Positions 1 to 8,587 are shown, numbered from the stretch's first letter. The stretch is 64,000 bases of DNA from Fictibacillus solisalsi (GCF_900103485.1 NZ_FNHW01000001.1:1985306-2049305); one strand, 5' to 3'. Translations and numbers: made by a program. The notes: generated by a model from the letters alone, not told the origin.

Positions 1-1624
1 CATCAACTGCCCATGCTGTCTGGTTGATCGTGCTGTATGGAAGAGCACAATAATATTTATCGATATCACTTTTGCATGACTCCCCCCAACCTCCATCACT
101 TTTCTGAATCGAAGTCAGCCACTCCACTGCCTTTTGAATGACAGGGTCTTTTGGCGGGAGCCCAGACGCCACCAGCCCTGTTATACCGGCCCATGTCCCG
201 TAAATATAGCAAATGCCCCAGCGCCCATACCAGGAACCATTGCTTTCCTGATGCTGCTTCAGCCATTGAACTGCCGATTGAATGGCGGGAGATGAAAGAC
301 GTATCCCTTCATAATTTCCAAGGAATTCAAGTGTTCGACCTGTTAAATCAGCTGTGGAAGGATCGGTTAAGGCATCCTCGGCATTTTCAATGGGCAGTTT
401 CGCCATCCATCTTTTATTCGTGTCTTTTTCAAATGCAGGCCATCCCCCATCCTTGTTTTGCATGGAGAGAAGCCAACCTACACCTCTTTTGTAGGCGTGT
501 TGTATCGTTTTATCGGTTTTTGCATAATGAAACATCGTTCGCAGAGCAGCCTGGGTATCATCGATGTCCGGATGGATGGTGTTACTTTTGCTGAATCCCC
601 AGCCTCCAGGCAAGACATCCGGGTTATGAAATTTCCAGTCTCCTAGACGGGTTTGCTGATGCTTCTGCACAAACGTCAAACTCTTTCTCATTTGTGAAGA
701 TGAAGGAGAGGCCCCTGAGGACAACAGAGCATAGCTTACGAGAGAAGTATCCCACACCGTCGGCGGTGAGTTCTGAAGATGAAAGGTTTTCCCAGTATGA
801 TGAACCAGACAAATCAGCCCGGTAATCGCTCCATGAATGATTGGATCGGTGGGCTTGTAACCGATCGCGAGAAGCCCGTATATCATGAGAAAAGTAGAAG
901 TGGCATAGCTTAGGAGAGTTCCATCCTTCTCAACCCTCTTCAGTATGTAATTTTCCAGAAAAGCGCTGTGGAGGGAATAGAACGGACGTTTAGAATTCTT
1001 TTTTCCCTTCGTCTTCCTGCGGTCTTCTTCTGTAAACAAATGATTCAGACAAGGTTTACTGCTGTTTTGCACCTGAAATTTTTCTGCCATTCCCAACAAA
1101 ACCGGAGCAAAGTGAGCCCTTGCATAGCTTCCAAGATCGTAAAAGTTCATGTTCACTTTTTTCATGATTCGAAATAATCTCGAAGGATCCACTTCAAGGT
1201 GTGGCCATGGATAGAGTCCGTTAAATGCAAAAAATACCTTCGTTAACAAACTGGTCTTTTTCAATCCACCGTTTTCTTTGATAAACCGCGCGGCTTTTTT
1301 CATCAGGATGGCCTCCGCTGAAATAAATCCTGAATAAAGCAGTGCGGCATACGCTTCTGCCGTGGCAGACAAATTGCCCATTCTTTCATCAGGATAGGCT
1401 TTCCATGTTCCGTACTTTGTTTGCTTGGCTAATAATCTCCTGGTCAATTGCCGGATCAGCGTCTCGTCATCCCATTCCAGTGTTCGTAACATAATAATCA
1501 TATAGGCATCGGTCAGCAAAGCATTTTCAAAAGAAAAACGCCATGAACCGTCAGCCTGCTGCAGTTCAAGAAGACGGTCGGTACGCTGGTCAATTTCTGT
1601 TATTACTTGAGCTCGTCTGTTCAT
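1..1624 (-). CDS. sqhC: Squalene-hopene / sporulenol-type triterpene cyclase (3' end outside window)
   Basis: Translating the minus strand from ATG at 1624 gives about 541 uninterrupted codons that run off the left edge; full-length family members are about 630 residues. Family hallmarks are visible: PTVWDTSL in the middle, GGWGF followed by HPDIDDTQA (the catalytic Asp box, usually DxDDTA), and QW-type repeats such as GGWPAF, GSWYGRWG and GGWGES. These enzymes cyclise squalene or tetraprenyl-curcumene to hopanoid or sporulenol triterpenes at the membrane; in B. subtilis SqhC makes sporulenes in spores. The start is supported by GGAGTGA eight bases upstream. Sporulenol synthase is my preferred reading because of the Bacillus context, but the substrate cannot be settled from this part of the protein. 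Confidence 0.9.
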   Translation of the reverse strand, partial: MNRRAQVITEIDQRTDRLLELQQADGSWRFSFENALLTDAYMIIMLRTLEWDDETLIRQLTRRLLAKQTKYGTWKAYPDERMGNLSATAEAYAALLYSGFISAEAILMKKAARFIKENGGLKKTSLLTKVFFAFNGLYPWPHLEVDPSRLFRIMKKVNMNFYDLGSYARAHFAPVLLGMAEKFQVQNSSKPCLNHLFTEEDRRKTKGKKNSKRPFYSLHSAFLENYILKRVEKDGTLLSYATSTFLMIYGLLAIGYKPTDPIIHGAITGLICLVHHTGKTFHLQNSPPTVWDTSLVSYALLSSGASPSSSQMRKSLTFVQKHQQTRLGDWKFHNPDVLPGGWGFSKSNTIHPDIDDTQAALRTMFHYAKTDKTIQHAYKRGVGWLLSMQNKDGGWPAFEKDTNKRWMAKLPIENAEDALTDPSTADLTGRTLEFLGNYEGIRLSSPAIQSAVQWLKQHQESNGSWYGRWGICYIYGTWAGITGLVASGLPPKDPVIQKAVEWLTSIQKSDGGWGESCKSDIDKYYCALPYSTINQTAWAVD

Positions 1625-1799
1625 TGTCCATCACTCCGGTCAGACTTACAGCCAATGGTGTTGGCTATATTGTATGCTCACTGAATGAGTAAGATTCGCA
1701 TGAGATAAGAATGTACAGAAAAGTACAAATAAAAGTTGATGCAGGTATAATTATCCATTACGATAGAACTATAATCTTGTTTACCCAAGGAGGATGCAC

Positions 1800-1991
1800 A
1801 TGTCAGACTTGCAGGTTGAAACTGGCTCTATTCTTTTGGAAGACGTTTATACTTCCAATGGAGTTCTTTTATTAAAAAAAGGCACCATTTTAAATACCAC
1901 TCATGTAGAGCTGTTTCAAAAACACAATGTGGAACGTGTGAAAACCGTTCAGTTGACCAATCCCGAAGACATTCTAAATACCCTGAAGTAA
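1800..1991 (+). CDS. 63-residue stand-alone domain resembling the N-terminus of HD-GYP proteins
   Basis: AAGGAGG at 1787-1793 places the start at ATG 1800; an in-frame ATG at 1794 touches the Shine-Dalgarno and is unlikely. The protein begins MSDLQVETGSILLEDVYTSN and continues GVLLLKKGTIL..THVELFQKHNVERV. The pattern G-x-x-L-x-x-DVY-x-x-x-G-x-LLL-x-KGT-x-L followed by a helix and V-E-x-V is that of the small beta-rich domain found before many HD-GYP cyclic-di-GMP phosphodiesterases (DUF3391-like). Here it stands alone with no HD-GYP domain. No signal peptide or membrane segment is visible. It lies divergent from the triterpene cyclase gene. Function unknown; a binding or adaptor role would be inference. 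Confidence 0.7.
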   Translation: MSDLQVETGSILLEDVYTSNGVLLLKKGTILNTTHVELFQKHNVERVKTVQLTNPEDILNTLK

Positions 1992-2242
1992 TTGAATCAA
2001 TCGATAATATCAACATTTTTGACAGGAATCATTGTTTTGTCTGATCTGTTGCTTGTATTTAGCTTCATATCGGACCTTAAAACAGAGAGAATGAGGTTCA
2101 TGTACTCTATTAGACGCGTATTTTCCCTCGGGAGAAGCGCGTTTTTTCAATGCCTTAATTTCATCCGAAAGAGGGATACACACTGACAGCCGGTTGTGAA
2201 ATGATAGATTCATGTGCGTGGGAAAAAGGGGGAATAATTTTG
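1992..2242 (+). other. Intergenic stretch without a confident gene
   Basis: The 250 bases between the 63-residue ORF and the SCO1 gene hold a possible 64-codon TTG-initiated plus-strand frame directly behind the upstream stop, and a minus-strand frame that overlaps the SCO1 coding region. Neither has a usable ribosome binding site or a recognisable family. The stretch probably carries the promoter of the SCO1-like gene, but I cannot place hexamers with confidence. Confidence 0.4.
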
Positions 2243-3190
2243 ATGAAAAGAAGGATTGCATGCCTGTTGTCTGCAGTCCTGGTCTTAGTGCTTGCCTCAT
2301 GCAGCAGCCAGGATAAGCATGACGATATGAATATGAGTATGGGTAAGAGTAAGGAAGTGAAAGCCAACGATTCATTAAACTGGAAGGTAGATTCATTTAC
2401 ATATACCGATGAAAAGGGAAAGCCATTTTCCTTGAACCAACTAGAAGGAAAGGTTTGGCTGGCTAACTTTATATTTACCAATTGTGAAACGGTTTGCCCT
2501 CCAATGACTGCTCATATGGCCAAGCTGCAGGATATGCTGGCAAAGGAAAAGATACCTGCAGACATCGTTTCGTTCAGTGTTGATCCAAAAAGGGACAGTC
2601 CCACACAATTACGGGCATTCGGAAAGAAATTCGATAGTGATTTCACCAATTGGCACTTTTTAACCGGATACTCACAAAAGGAAATTGAAACCTTTGCCAA
2701 AAGTTCATTCAAAGCTGCGGTTTCGGCAGAGCCAACATCAGATCAGTTCATACACGGGACTTCCTTTTACCTTGTCAACTCAAAAGGGAATGTATTAAAA
2801 AGGTACGACGGGGTTCAAAATGTGCCCTTTGATCAAATCGTGAAGGATACGAAAGCGGCAGCAGACCAGGCAAGAAACGTTCAAAAAGACGAAAATGCAG
2901 AGGAAATAGAACCGGTAAAAGTAGAACTAACGATTACCGGGAAGGATACACCAACTATTAAGGCAGCCGTAAGTCAAAATGGAGAGCCGGTTAATGATGC
3001 GGATGAAGTTCTTTTTGAATTGTGGCGATCAGCCGAGAAAAGGCACAAGAAAATAGAAATAAAAGAGGCTGAAAACGGTGTCTATTCTCTGAAAACGCAT
3101 AATTTAAAACCGGGAAAATACATGGTCATTTCCCATGTGACAGCACGTGGCATGCACACGATGCCGAAAAAAGAATTCATGGTACAGTAA
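2243..3190 (+). CDS. SCO1/SenC lipoprotein with C-terminal YtkA/FixH-like domain
   Basis: Chosen start ATG 2243 follows AAGGGGGAA by about seven bases; an earlier in-frame ATG at 2201 lacks a site. Residues 1-20 are a lipoprotein signal ending in the lipobox LASC (Cys20), so the mature protein is anchored to the outer face of the membrane. Residues about 45-215 are a SCO1/SenC thioredoxin fold with the copper ligands Cys81 and Cys85 (CETVC) and His171 (FIHGTSF). SCO proteins deliver copper to the CuA centre of cytochrome c oxidase or act as thiol-disulfide reductases. Residues about 217-315 form an extra beta-rich region resembling the YtkA/FixH-type domain, so this is a fusion longer than the usual 190-210-residue SCO. 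No oxidase gene is adjacent in the window. Confidence 0.88.
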   Translation: MKRRIACLLSAVLVLVLASCSSQDKHDDMNMSMGKSKEVKANDSLNWKVDSFTYTDEKGKPFSLNQLEGKVWLANFIFTNCETVCPPMTAHMAKLQDMLAKEKIPADIVSFSVDPKRDSPTQLRAFGKKFDSDFTNWHFLTGYSQKEIETFAKSSFKAAVSAEPTSDQFIHGTSFYLVNSKGNVLKRYDGVQNVPFDQIVKDTKAAADQARNVQKDENAEEIEPVKVELTITGKDTPTIKAAVSQNGEPVNDADEVLFELWRSAEKRHKKIEIKEAENGVYSLKTHNLKPGKYMVISHVTARGMHTMPKKEFMVQ

Positions 3191-3194
3191 AAAA

Positions 3195-3219
3195 ATCAGA
3201 CACGGTGTCTGATTTTTTT
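3195..3219 (+). terminator. Rho-independent terminator after the SCO1-like gene
   Basis: ATCAGACAC and GTGTCTGAT are exact inverted repeats followed by a run of seven T, starting five bases after the stop codon. The gene downstream is convergent, so the hairpin may serve both strands. Confidence 0.85.
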
Positions 3220-3222
3220 GCT

Positions 3223-3864
3223 CTATTCAATCCATCCCTTGCTGTACGCATAGCTCGTGAGCTGCACACGGTTATCAAGGTGAAGTTTATTTAATATGTT
3301 TTTCAGATGACTTTTAACAGTATGCTCCGAAATGAAGAAAGCCTGGGCAATTTCACGATTCGATTTCCCTTGAGCAACCAGCTGCAACACTTCTAATTCA
3401 CGGTCAGATAAGGGTGTTGGTTTTTTCTCTTTCCGGCCATTTGTAAACTCATGCAGGATACGGGTCGCCATATTTTGGGACATGGGGGCTTCGTCAACCG
3501 CAAAGGCCCGCAAATAACTGTACCATTCATTGGCATCCAAGTTTTTCAATAAGTAGCCTTGTGCGCCTCTTTTAATCGCTTCAAAAAGGTCCGTGATTTC
3601 ATCCGATACCGTCATGATTACCACCTTAACCATGGGATGCCTAAATTTAATCATTTTGGTGGCTTCCAGCCCGTCCATAACCGGCATTCGAATATCCATC
3701 AGGATGAGGTTCGGTTGTAAGGCTTCTGTCATTTCAATGGCTTCAAGGCCATTAGTCGCTTCACCTATAATCTTAAATTCATCATAATCCTCAAGCAATT
3801 CCTGAATTCCTTCCCTTGCATGCTGATGGTCATCCACCAGCAGCAGACGAATTGGCTCTCCCAT
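3223..3864 (-). CDS. NarL/LuxR-family response regulator
   Basis: 213 residues. The N-terminal receiver domain (about 1-122) shows the acidic pair Asp11-Asp12, the phospho-acceptor Asp57 in LILMDIRMP and the conserved Lys in YLLKN. The C-terminal LuxR-type helix-turn-helix (about 147-205) shows LSDRELEVLQLVAQGKSNREIA and HTVKSHLKNIL. It should be phosphorylated by the kinase encoded immediately upstream; the two reading frames overlap by 35 bases, which suggests translational coupling. Target genes cannot be assigned: there is no obviously regulated neighbour beyond the convergent SCO1-like gene. Architecture resembles LiaR, NreC and similar Bacillus regulators. Confidence 0.93.
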   Translation of the reverse strand: MGEPIRLLLVDDHQHAREGIQELLEDYDEFKIIGEATNGLEAIEMTEALQPNLILMDIRMPVMDGLEATKMIKFRHPMVKVVIMTVSDEITDLFEAIKRGAQGYLLKNLDANEWYSYLRAFAVDEAPMSQNMATRILHEFTNGRKEKKPTPLSDRELEVLQLVAQGKSNREIAQAFFISEHTVKSHLKNILNKLHLDNRVQLTSYAYSKGWIE

Positions 3865-4687
3865 TCTTTAACACTCCTTTACAAAAAGAAACACACATCT
3901 CACCATGTTCAATGGATACATCCAATAAACAGCTCATAGCAGCCGCTCTGTCCTTTAAAATTTGCAGTCCATAGCCCTGTGACGCTTCTGGCAAGGTTGT
4001 TCGTTCCGTTTGGTTTCGAATGGTCAGCAGCCATCCTTCAGGATGTTCTTCTGCCGTCATCCACACTTGTTTGGTACTTGCATGCTTAATGGCATTGATC
4101 AATGTTTCTTTTATGCAGGCGAACAGTTCGACCTTTTCTTTGGTGGAAAGCAGCGATTCGTCAATCTTCCAGTTCAGCTCTACCTGCAGTTGATGTTCCT
4201 TTTCAACTTCACTGATGTACTTCAGCAATGCTTCTGTCCAATTGAAATTGGTTTCCACAAGCGGTGACCTCAAGTTGTTGATTGCCTGCCTCGTATCTTC
4301 ATGAATATGGTGCAGCGTTTGTTTCATTTTTATAAAGTGAGGATTGTGATCAAGGTTCGCCTGCCTGCCCAGCTTATTAATCTTAATGGATAAAAGGAAC
4401 AACGATTGCGCCATTCCGTCGTGCAGCTCACGTGCCATTTTTGCCCGTTCCTGCAGCGCCGTTTTCTGAGACCGCTCTTCATTCAATTCAGATTGGATTT
4501 GTTCAAGCCGCTTAAACAGCTTGACCAAAAAGATTACAGTTACTCCAAAAACAATGAGGGGAGATAAAAAGTTGCCCATCTCCATTGACAGGTAAGGCAT
4601 TAATAAGGTGTGCCGCAAATACTCCCAGGCACCAATCGAAAGCGTGGGCAGCATTAAAATCAACCATTTAATTTGTTTGTATGTCAT
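3830..4687 (-). CDS. Sensor histidine kinase (HisKA_3 type) with two transmembrane helices
   Basis: The start is ATG 4687, preceded by GGTGGAGATAGG; an upstream in-frame ATG at 4726 has no site. Of 285 residues, about 8-30 and 39-58 are hydrophobic helices separated by a very short loop, so there is no sizeable extracellular sensor domain. A coiled-coil region (58-82) leads to the H-box ARELHDGMAQSLF with His89, then an HATPase domain with ETLINAIKHAS (N-box) and GYGLQILKDRA (G-box). It is the partner of the overlapping response regulator. The short intramembrane sensor resembles that of LiaS-like kinases of cell-envelope stress, which is inference only. Confidence 0.92.
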   Translation of the reverse strand: MTYKQIKWLILMLPTLSIGAWEYLRHTLLMPYLSMEMGNFLSPLIVFGVTVIFLVKLFKRLEQIQSELNEERSQKTALQERAKMARELHDGMAQSLFLLSIKINKLGRQANLDHNPHFIKMKQTLHHIHEDTRQAINNLRSPLVETNFNWTEALLKYISEVEKEHQLQVELNWKIDESLLSTKEKVELFACIKETLINAIKHASTKQVWMTAEEHPEGWLLTIRNQTERTTLPEASQGYGLQILKDRAAAMSCLLDVSIEHGEMCVSFCKGVLKNGRANSSAAGG

Positions 4688-4725
4688 CCTATCTCCACCC
4701 TGAAGAAGTATTAATTGTCTTTCCA

Positions 4726-4944
4726 CTATCTTGCCATAAAAAAAACACGACTGTGTATCCCTATTTTGAGGGATTTGTGAAACTCATTTTCTACTAAACC
4801 GTTGGTTCCTTCTTTGTTTATTCTGCTGATAAAGTTTGCTTTATGCTGTGTAAACCATATTTCTCCTTTTTTACCGCTTGACATTCCATATGGACCCGAA
4901 TCAGGACAGGGTACAGGAAATTCTTCTATTTGCATATTCTTCAT
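4726..4944 (-). pseudogene. Truncated remnant of streptogramin B lyase (virginiamycin B lyase, vgb)
   Basis: GGGAGG lies six bases before ATG 4944. The first about 42 residues read IEEFPVPCPDSGPYGMSSG then EIWFTQHKANFISRINKEG, which matches the first beta-propeller blade of Vgb-family lyases (DTGPYG...KVWxTQHKANxISxIN). Full-length Vgb is about 290-300 residues with seven blades; here the similarity stops after the first blade, followed by about 28 unrelated residues and a stop. The frame ends 38 bases before the chosen start of the histidine kinase. I read it as what is left of a deleted antibiotic-inactivation gene; the product should be non-functional. Confidence 0.72.
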
Positions 4945-4978
4945 TTCCATCCTCCCTAATTTGTATACCTAAACAAAA

Positions 4979-5016
4979 AAACTCCAAAGGAATTCTGCTG
5001 AATCCGCTTGGAGTTT
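4979..5016 (-). terminator. Terminator of the phospholipase-C-like gene
   Basis: AAACTCCAA and TTGGAGTTT form the stem; on the minus strand it is followed by seven T. It lies just beyond the stop codon at 5024. Confidence 0.8.
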
Positions 5017-5023
5017 GGTTATC

Positions 5024-5653
5024 TTATGCAGTTTTGCCAAAGTCATTCAAATAAATCTTTTCTAGAATAAATGTACAGATTGCACTGCAGACACTGATGG
5101 AATAGACCATATCCCGTTTATAATCCTTTTTTTGTTCATACTCATAAAGCAGCTCTTCAAGGAAAAACGTAACGCTTTCCTTGGAATGCTCTTTGATCTC
5201 AGGCAATGTTAAGCAGTTAATACTGTTGAGCACCCTGGCCTTTTTATCCAATGCTCTTTCATACTTTACATGGGGGATCATGGCATGCTTAAATTCCCAG
5301 CGCTGGTTATGGGGAACACAGAAGAAATCCGTAACGAAATGGCAAATTACACCCATTTCGATTTCAAGCCATCTCCGCTTTTGTTTATCCAGCAGATCGG
5401 ATGCGGGAATGTCCAGCAGACCCACAATTTTATCAACAACAAATCCAAAGCTTTCTTCTATATAATGCTTTCTTTTTGCAAGTTCCGGTATGAAATCGGG
5501 TTTCATATTAGCCCAGGTAAACGTAGACTTATTTAAATCATACTGAACGCTTTCTCTGACATGTGATTGAATGTGGTGCGCCATCACTTTATGCGAATAA
5601 GCAAACAGATCAGAACAGTCCTTTCTTATTGAAGAAATAGGTTGAATCAACAA
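5024..5653 (-). CDS. Zinc-dependent phospholipase-C-like helical protein
   Basis: About 209 residues, mostly helical. His residues in S-H-x-VMAHHIQSH near the N-terminus and GVICHFVTDFFCVPHN (about residues 101-116) recall the zinc-binding helices of the Zn-dependent phospholipase C / S1-P1 fold, where His and Asp side chains hold the metal cluster. No signal peptide is seen, unlike secreted phospholipases C, so an intracellular role is likely. The first possible start in this frame is TTG 5653 with no good Shine-Dalgarno; the conserved region begins within a few residues of it. It is followed by its own terminator. Substrate unknown. Confidence 0.65.
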   Translation of the reverse strand: MLIQPISSIRKDCSDLFAYSHKVMAHHIQSHVRESVQYDLNKSTFTWANMKPDFIPELAKRKHYIEESFGFVVDKIVGLLDIPASDLLDKQKRRWLEIEMGVICHFVTDFFCVPHNQRWEFKHAMIPHVKYERALDKKARVLNSINCLTLPEIKEHSKESVTFFLEELLYEYEQKKDYKRDMVYSISVCSAICTFILEKIYLNDFGKTA

Positions 5654-5747
5654 TACTACATCAAGCCTGTCGAATCAATAAATTTGTAAGAAATTTAATA
5701 TATCTCTATCCTATTCACATCTTAATGAAAAGGAACTGTAATAATAA

Positions 5748-5775
5748 ACAACCTGCCAAAAATTTGGCAGGTTGT
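5748..5775. terminator. Strong hairpin terminator below cadA
   Basis: A perfect 13-bp stem (ACAACCTGCCAAA / TTTGGCAGGTTGT) with a two-base loop, T-rich on both flanks. It lies eight bases beyond the cadA stop and ends the metal-ATPase transcript. Confidence 0.85.
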
Positions 5776-5782
5776 TTTTCTT

Positions 5783-8143
5783 TTATGCCCTTGTTTTAAC
5801 ATTCAATACTCTCATAGCATTTAAAACAGCAATCAGGGTTACGCCGACATCCGAGAAAACCGCTTCCCACATGGTGGCAATTCCGAATGCTCCTAATGAG
5901 AGGAATACCGCTTTTACCCCTAAAGCAAAAACAATATTTTGCCAAACGATCTTTCTTGTTCGTTTTGCAATTTTTATGGCTTCTGGGATTTTGGAAGGTT
6001 CATCTGTCATTATGACCACGTCAGCAGCTTCTATCGCCGCATCTGAACCTAATCCACCCATTGCGATTCCGATATCCGCTCTGGCTAATACAGGAGTATC
6101 ATTAATGCCATCTCCCACAAATATCAGTTTTTCATTTTTGGATTTATGGCCATCCCACTTTTCAACTTGCTCCACTTTTTCATGAGGAAGCAGTTCGGCA
6201 TGGACTTCATCTAACCCCAATTGATGTCCCACTCGGTCACCAACGGCTTTGGAGTCTCCAGTCAGCATCACCGTCTTTTTTATTCCAAGCTCCTTCAGCT
6301 GGGCAATAGCCGATGCTGCATCTTCTTTTACTTCGTCCGAAATAACCAGATAACCGGCATATGTCCGATTAACCGCCACATGGACAACGGTACCTTCTGA
6401 CCCATGTTTCTCATATTCTATTTTTTCGTGATTCATTAATTTTTCATTTCCGGCGAACACTTCTTTTCCATCTACTGTTGCCCCAATGCCATGCCCGGAA
6501 ATTTCGTTGTATTCTGCTACTTGATCGGCCTGAATCTCTTTACCAAAGGCTGAACGTATCGAAACGGAAATGGGATGATTGGAATGGGCTTCTGCCATGG
6601 CAGCATAATAAAGCAATTCATCCTCTGAAAATCCATTATCCGTGTGAATACGTGTTACATCAAAGACACCTTTTGTCAGCGTCCCTGTTTTATCAAACAG
6701 AACATATTTCACATCATTCAACGCTTCAAGATAATTGCTTCCTTTAATAAGAATGCCCGCTTTTGAAGCTCCTCCCACCCCGCCAAAAAAGCTGAGGGGA
6801 ATGGAAACAACAAGCGCACAAGGACAGGAAATGACCAAAAAGACCAAGGCCCTGTAAATCCATTCTGCAAATGATGCACTCTGAATAAGAAGCGGAGGCA
6901 CAAACGCCAAAACAGCAGCTGTAATGACCACAACAGGAGTATAGTACCTCGCAAATTTTGTAATAAAGTTTTCAGTCGGTGCTTTTTTGCTGCTTGCATT
7001 TTGAACGAGATCCAAAATTTTGGATACGGTGGAGTCATCAAATTCCTTGGTTACTTCTACAGTAAGCACGCCGTTTTTGTTGATCGTACCGCTTAACAGG
7101 TCACTGCCAGGTTTCACTTTCCTGGGAATGGATTCGCCGGTTAACGCCGAAGTATCCACCATGGATTCTCCCTCAATGATTTTGCCGTCTAAAGGAACCT
7201 TTTCTCCAGGTTTGATAATAATAATGTCACTGATTCGCACGTCTTCAGGCGATACACGCTCTGTCCCGCTCCCCACTTTACGATTGGCATGGTCCGGCCG
7301 GATGTCCATTAAGGCACGTATTGATTTACGAGACCGGTTGACCGCTAAGCTCTGGAACCATTCCCCCACTTGGTAAAAGAGCATGACTGCTACTCCTTCG
7401 GGGAACTGTCCAACTGCAAATGCACCCACTGTCGCAAGTGTCATTAGAAAGTTCTCGTCAAATACCTGCCCCCGAACTACATTTCGGGCAGCTATAAGCA
7501 GAATATCCCCACCTACAATTAAGTAGGCGGCAAGAAAAAGGGAAAACTCCAACCAATGATTGAGAGGCGCAAACGCAGCAAATGCCGTTAAGACGGCTCC
7601 CAAACCAATCCGCGTTAACATCGCTGCGTTTTTAGTTCCATCATTTTCTAATGGCTCACTATTAATGTGGCGGGGTTGCTGTGTCACCTTTACACCAGGT
7701 TCAAGGCGCTTTACGATTTCCACAAGTTTAGCTGACAGATCATTTTCCGTTGTGGCAGGATCCGTTTTTATACGTATGGTTTTGGAAACGAAGTCCATAC
7801 TTGCAAAACTTACACCTGGCAGGCCGGCTGCTTCATACTCTATTTTTGCTGCACAGTTGGCACAGTCCAGGCCTTCCAAATAGAAACTCACAGCAGAATT
7901 CCGCCTTGTTTTTTGCTTTTCAAGTACTTTTATATGCGGCTCAATCGATTGAATCAATTCTATTGTATTTTCAATTATGGGGATGTCCTTCCCCTGTTCG
8001 GTTTCCATTCTTAATGTTTTGGTTACAAAATTTACGCTGCAGGATGATACCCCTTCAAGTTCCCGAACGCCATCCTCGATCTTAGAGGCACAATGTGCAC
8101 AATCCAGACCATCCAATAAAAACTCTCTTTGTTGATCAGTCAC
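5783..8143 (-). CDS. cadA: Heavy-metal P1B-type ATPase exporting Zn/Cd/Pb(/Co)
   Basis: 786 residues. Two N-terminal heavy-metal-associated domains carry GLDCAHC (Cys15/Cys18) and GLDCANC (Cys94/Cys97). Then come membrane segments, the phosphatase motif TGES, the metal-transport motif SCPCAL in a transmembrane helix, the phosphorylation motif DKTGTLT and the hinge GDGINDTPVLA. The CPC motif with a Lys-containing final helix fits the Zn/Cd/Pb subgroup (P1B-2) rather than copper pumps. It moves metal out of the cytoplasm at the cost of ATP. The start is GTG 8143 with AGAGGAG eight bases upstream. Two HMA domains are more than the single one of many CadA proteins. The CzrA-type operator in its promoter predicts metal-dependent induction. 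Confidence 0.95.
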   Translation of the reverse strand: MTDQQREFLLDGLDCAHCASKIEDGVRELEGVSSCSVNFVTKTLRMETEQGKDIPIIENTIELIQSIEPHIKVLEKQKTRRNSAVSFYLEGLDCANCAAKIEYEAAGLPGVSFASMDFVSKTIRIKTDPATTENDLSAKLVEIVKRLEPGVKVTQQPRHINSEPLENDGTKNAAMLTRIGLGAVLTAFAAFAPLNHWLEFSLFLAAYLIVGGDILLIAARNVVRGQVFDENFLMTLATVGAFAVGQFPEGVAVMLFYQVGEWFQSLAVNRSRKSIRALMDIRPDHANRKVGSGTERVSPEDVRISDIIIIKPGEKVPLDGKIIEGESMVDTSALTGESIPRKVKPGSDLLSGTINKNGVLTVEVTKEFDDSTVSKILDLVQNASSKKAPTENFITKFARYYTPVVVITAAVLAFVPPLLIQSASFAEWIYRALVFLVISCPCALVVSIPLSFFGGVGGASKAGILIKGSNYLEALNDVKYVLFDKTGTLTKGVFDVTRIHTDNGFSEDELLYYAAMAEAHSNHPISVSIRSAFGKEIQADQVAEYNEISGHGIGATVDGKEVFAGNEKLMNHEKIEYEKHGSEGTVVHVAVNRTYAGYLVISDEVKEDAASAIAQLKELGIKKTVMLTGDSKAVGDRVGHQLGLDEVHAELLPHEKVEQVEKWDGHKSKNEKLIFVGDGINDTPVLARADIGIAMGGLGSDAAIEAADVVIMTDEPSKIPEAIKIAKRTRKIVWQNIVFALGVKAVFLSLGAFGIATMWEAVFSDVGVTLIAVLNAMRVLNVKTRA

Positions 8144-8188
8144 CAGGTTTACTCCTCTCTGGCCGCGAATCTTTTCATCTATGCATAC

Positions 8189-8243
8189 ATGAGCAGTAAC
8201 TCATATATAAATCATTATATGTACGCACCACAAAAAGTGTCAA
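8189..8243 (-). promoter_or_regulatory. cadA promoter with CzrA-type operator
   Basis: On the minus strand TTGACA (8238-8243) and TATAAT (8214-8219) are separated by 18 bases. Just downstream, over the expected transcription start, is the inverted repeat ATGAG-N6-CTCAT (8189-8204), i.e. ATGA-N8-TCAT, the same layout found before czrA and czcD. Binding of apo-CzrA here would block transcription until zinc or a similar ion releases it. Confidence 0.82.
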
Positions 8244-8263
8244 CGCAACTTATAAATACAAAA

Positions 8264-8587
8264 TCAATCGTGGCATGCATGATGAATCGCTTGATTTAAC
8301 AACGTGATCACATGATCATCATCAATCGAATAAAACAGGGTCGTTCCTGCTCTTCTGAATTTAACAAGGCGAAGATTTTTTAAAAAACGCAGTTGATGAG
8401 AAACCGTAGATTGTAACAGTGAAAGCTTTTCAGCAATTTCATTTACCGATGATTCTTTATGTGATAAAAGGTGAAGAATTCGGATTCGGGTCGGATCGGA
8501 CAGCGCTTTGAAGGTTTGAGATGCGACAAAAAGAGTTTCTTCATCCAAATGTTCACTTTCAATAATTGCTTTTTCGTGTTCATCCAT
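8264..8587 (-). CDS. czrA: ArsR/SmtB-family metal-sensing repressor, CzrA type
   Basis: 107 residues with a winged helix typical of ArsR/SmtB repressors: [42 protein letters not shown]. The C-terminal helix has an Asp/His set in SIDDDH followed by QAIHHACH, the alpha-5 metal site (Asp-x-His ... His-x2-His) of CzrA/SmtB that binds Zn(II) or Co(II). The alpha-3 cysteine cluster CxCxxC of arsenic or cadmium sensors is absent. It sits between the two exporters cadA (same strand) and czcD (divergent), and matching operators precede all three genes, so autorepression is expected. ATG 8587 follows AAGGAG by about ten bases. Confidence 0.93.
   Translation of the reverse strand: MDEHEKAIIESEHLDEETLFVASQTFKALSDPTRIRILHLLSHKESSVNEIAEKLSLLQSTVSHQLRFLKNLRLVKFRRAGTTLFYSIDDDHVITLLNQAIHHACHD

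Noticed and set aside
1992-2186. 64-codon plus-strand frame starting with TTG right after the 63-residue gene
   Set aside because: No ribosome binding site and no recognisable family; the hydrophobic start is not enough to call a gene.
2010-2481. Long minus-strand frames opposite the SCO1 gene and its upstream region
   Set aside because: They overlap strongly supported coding DNA, have no binding site and look like out-of-frame shadows.
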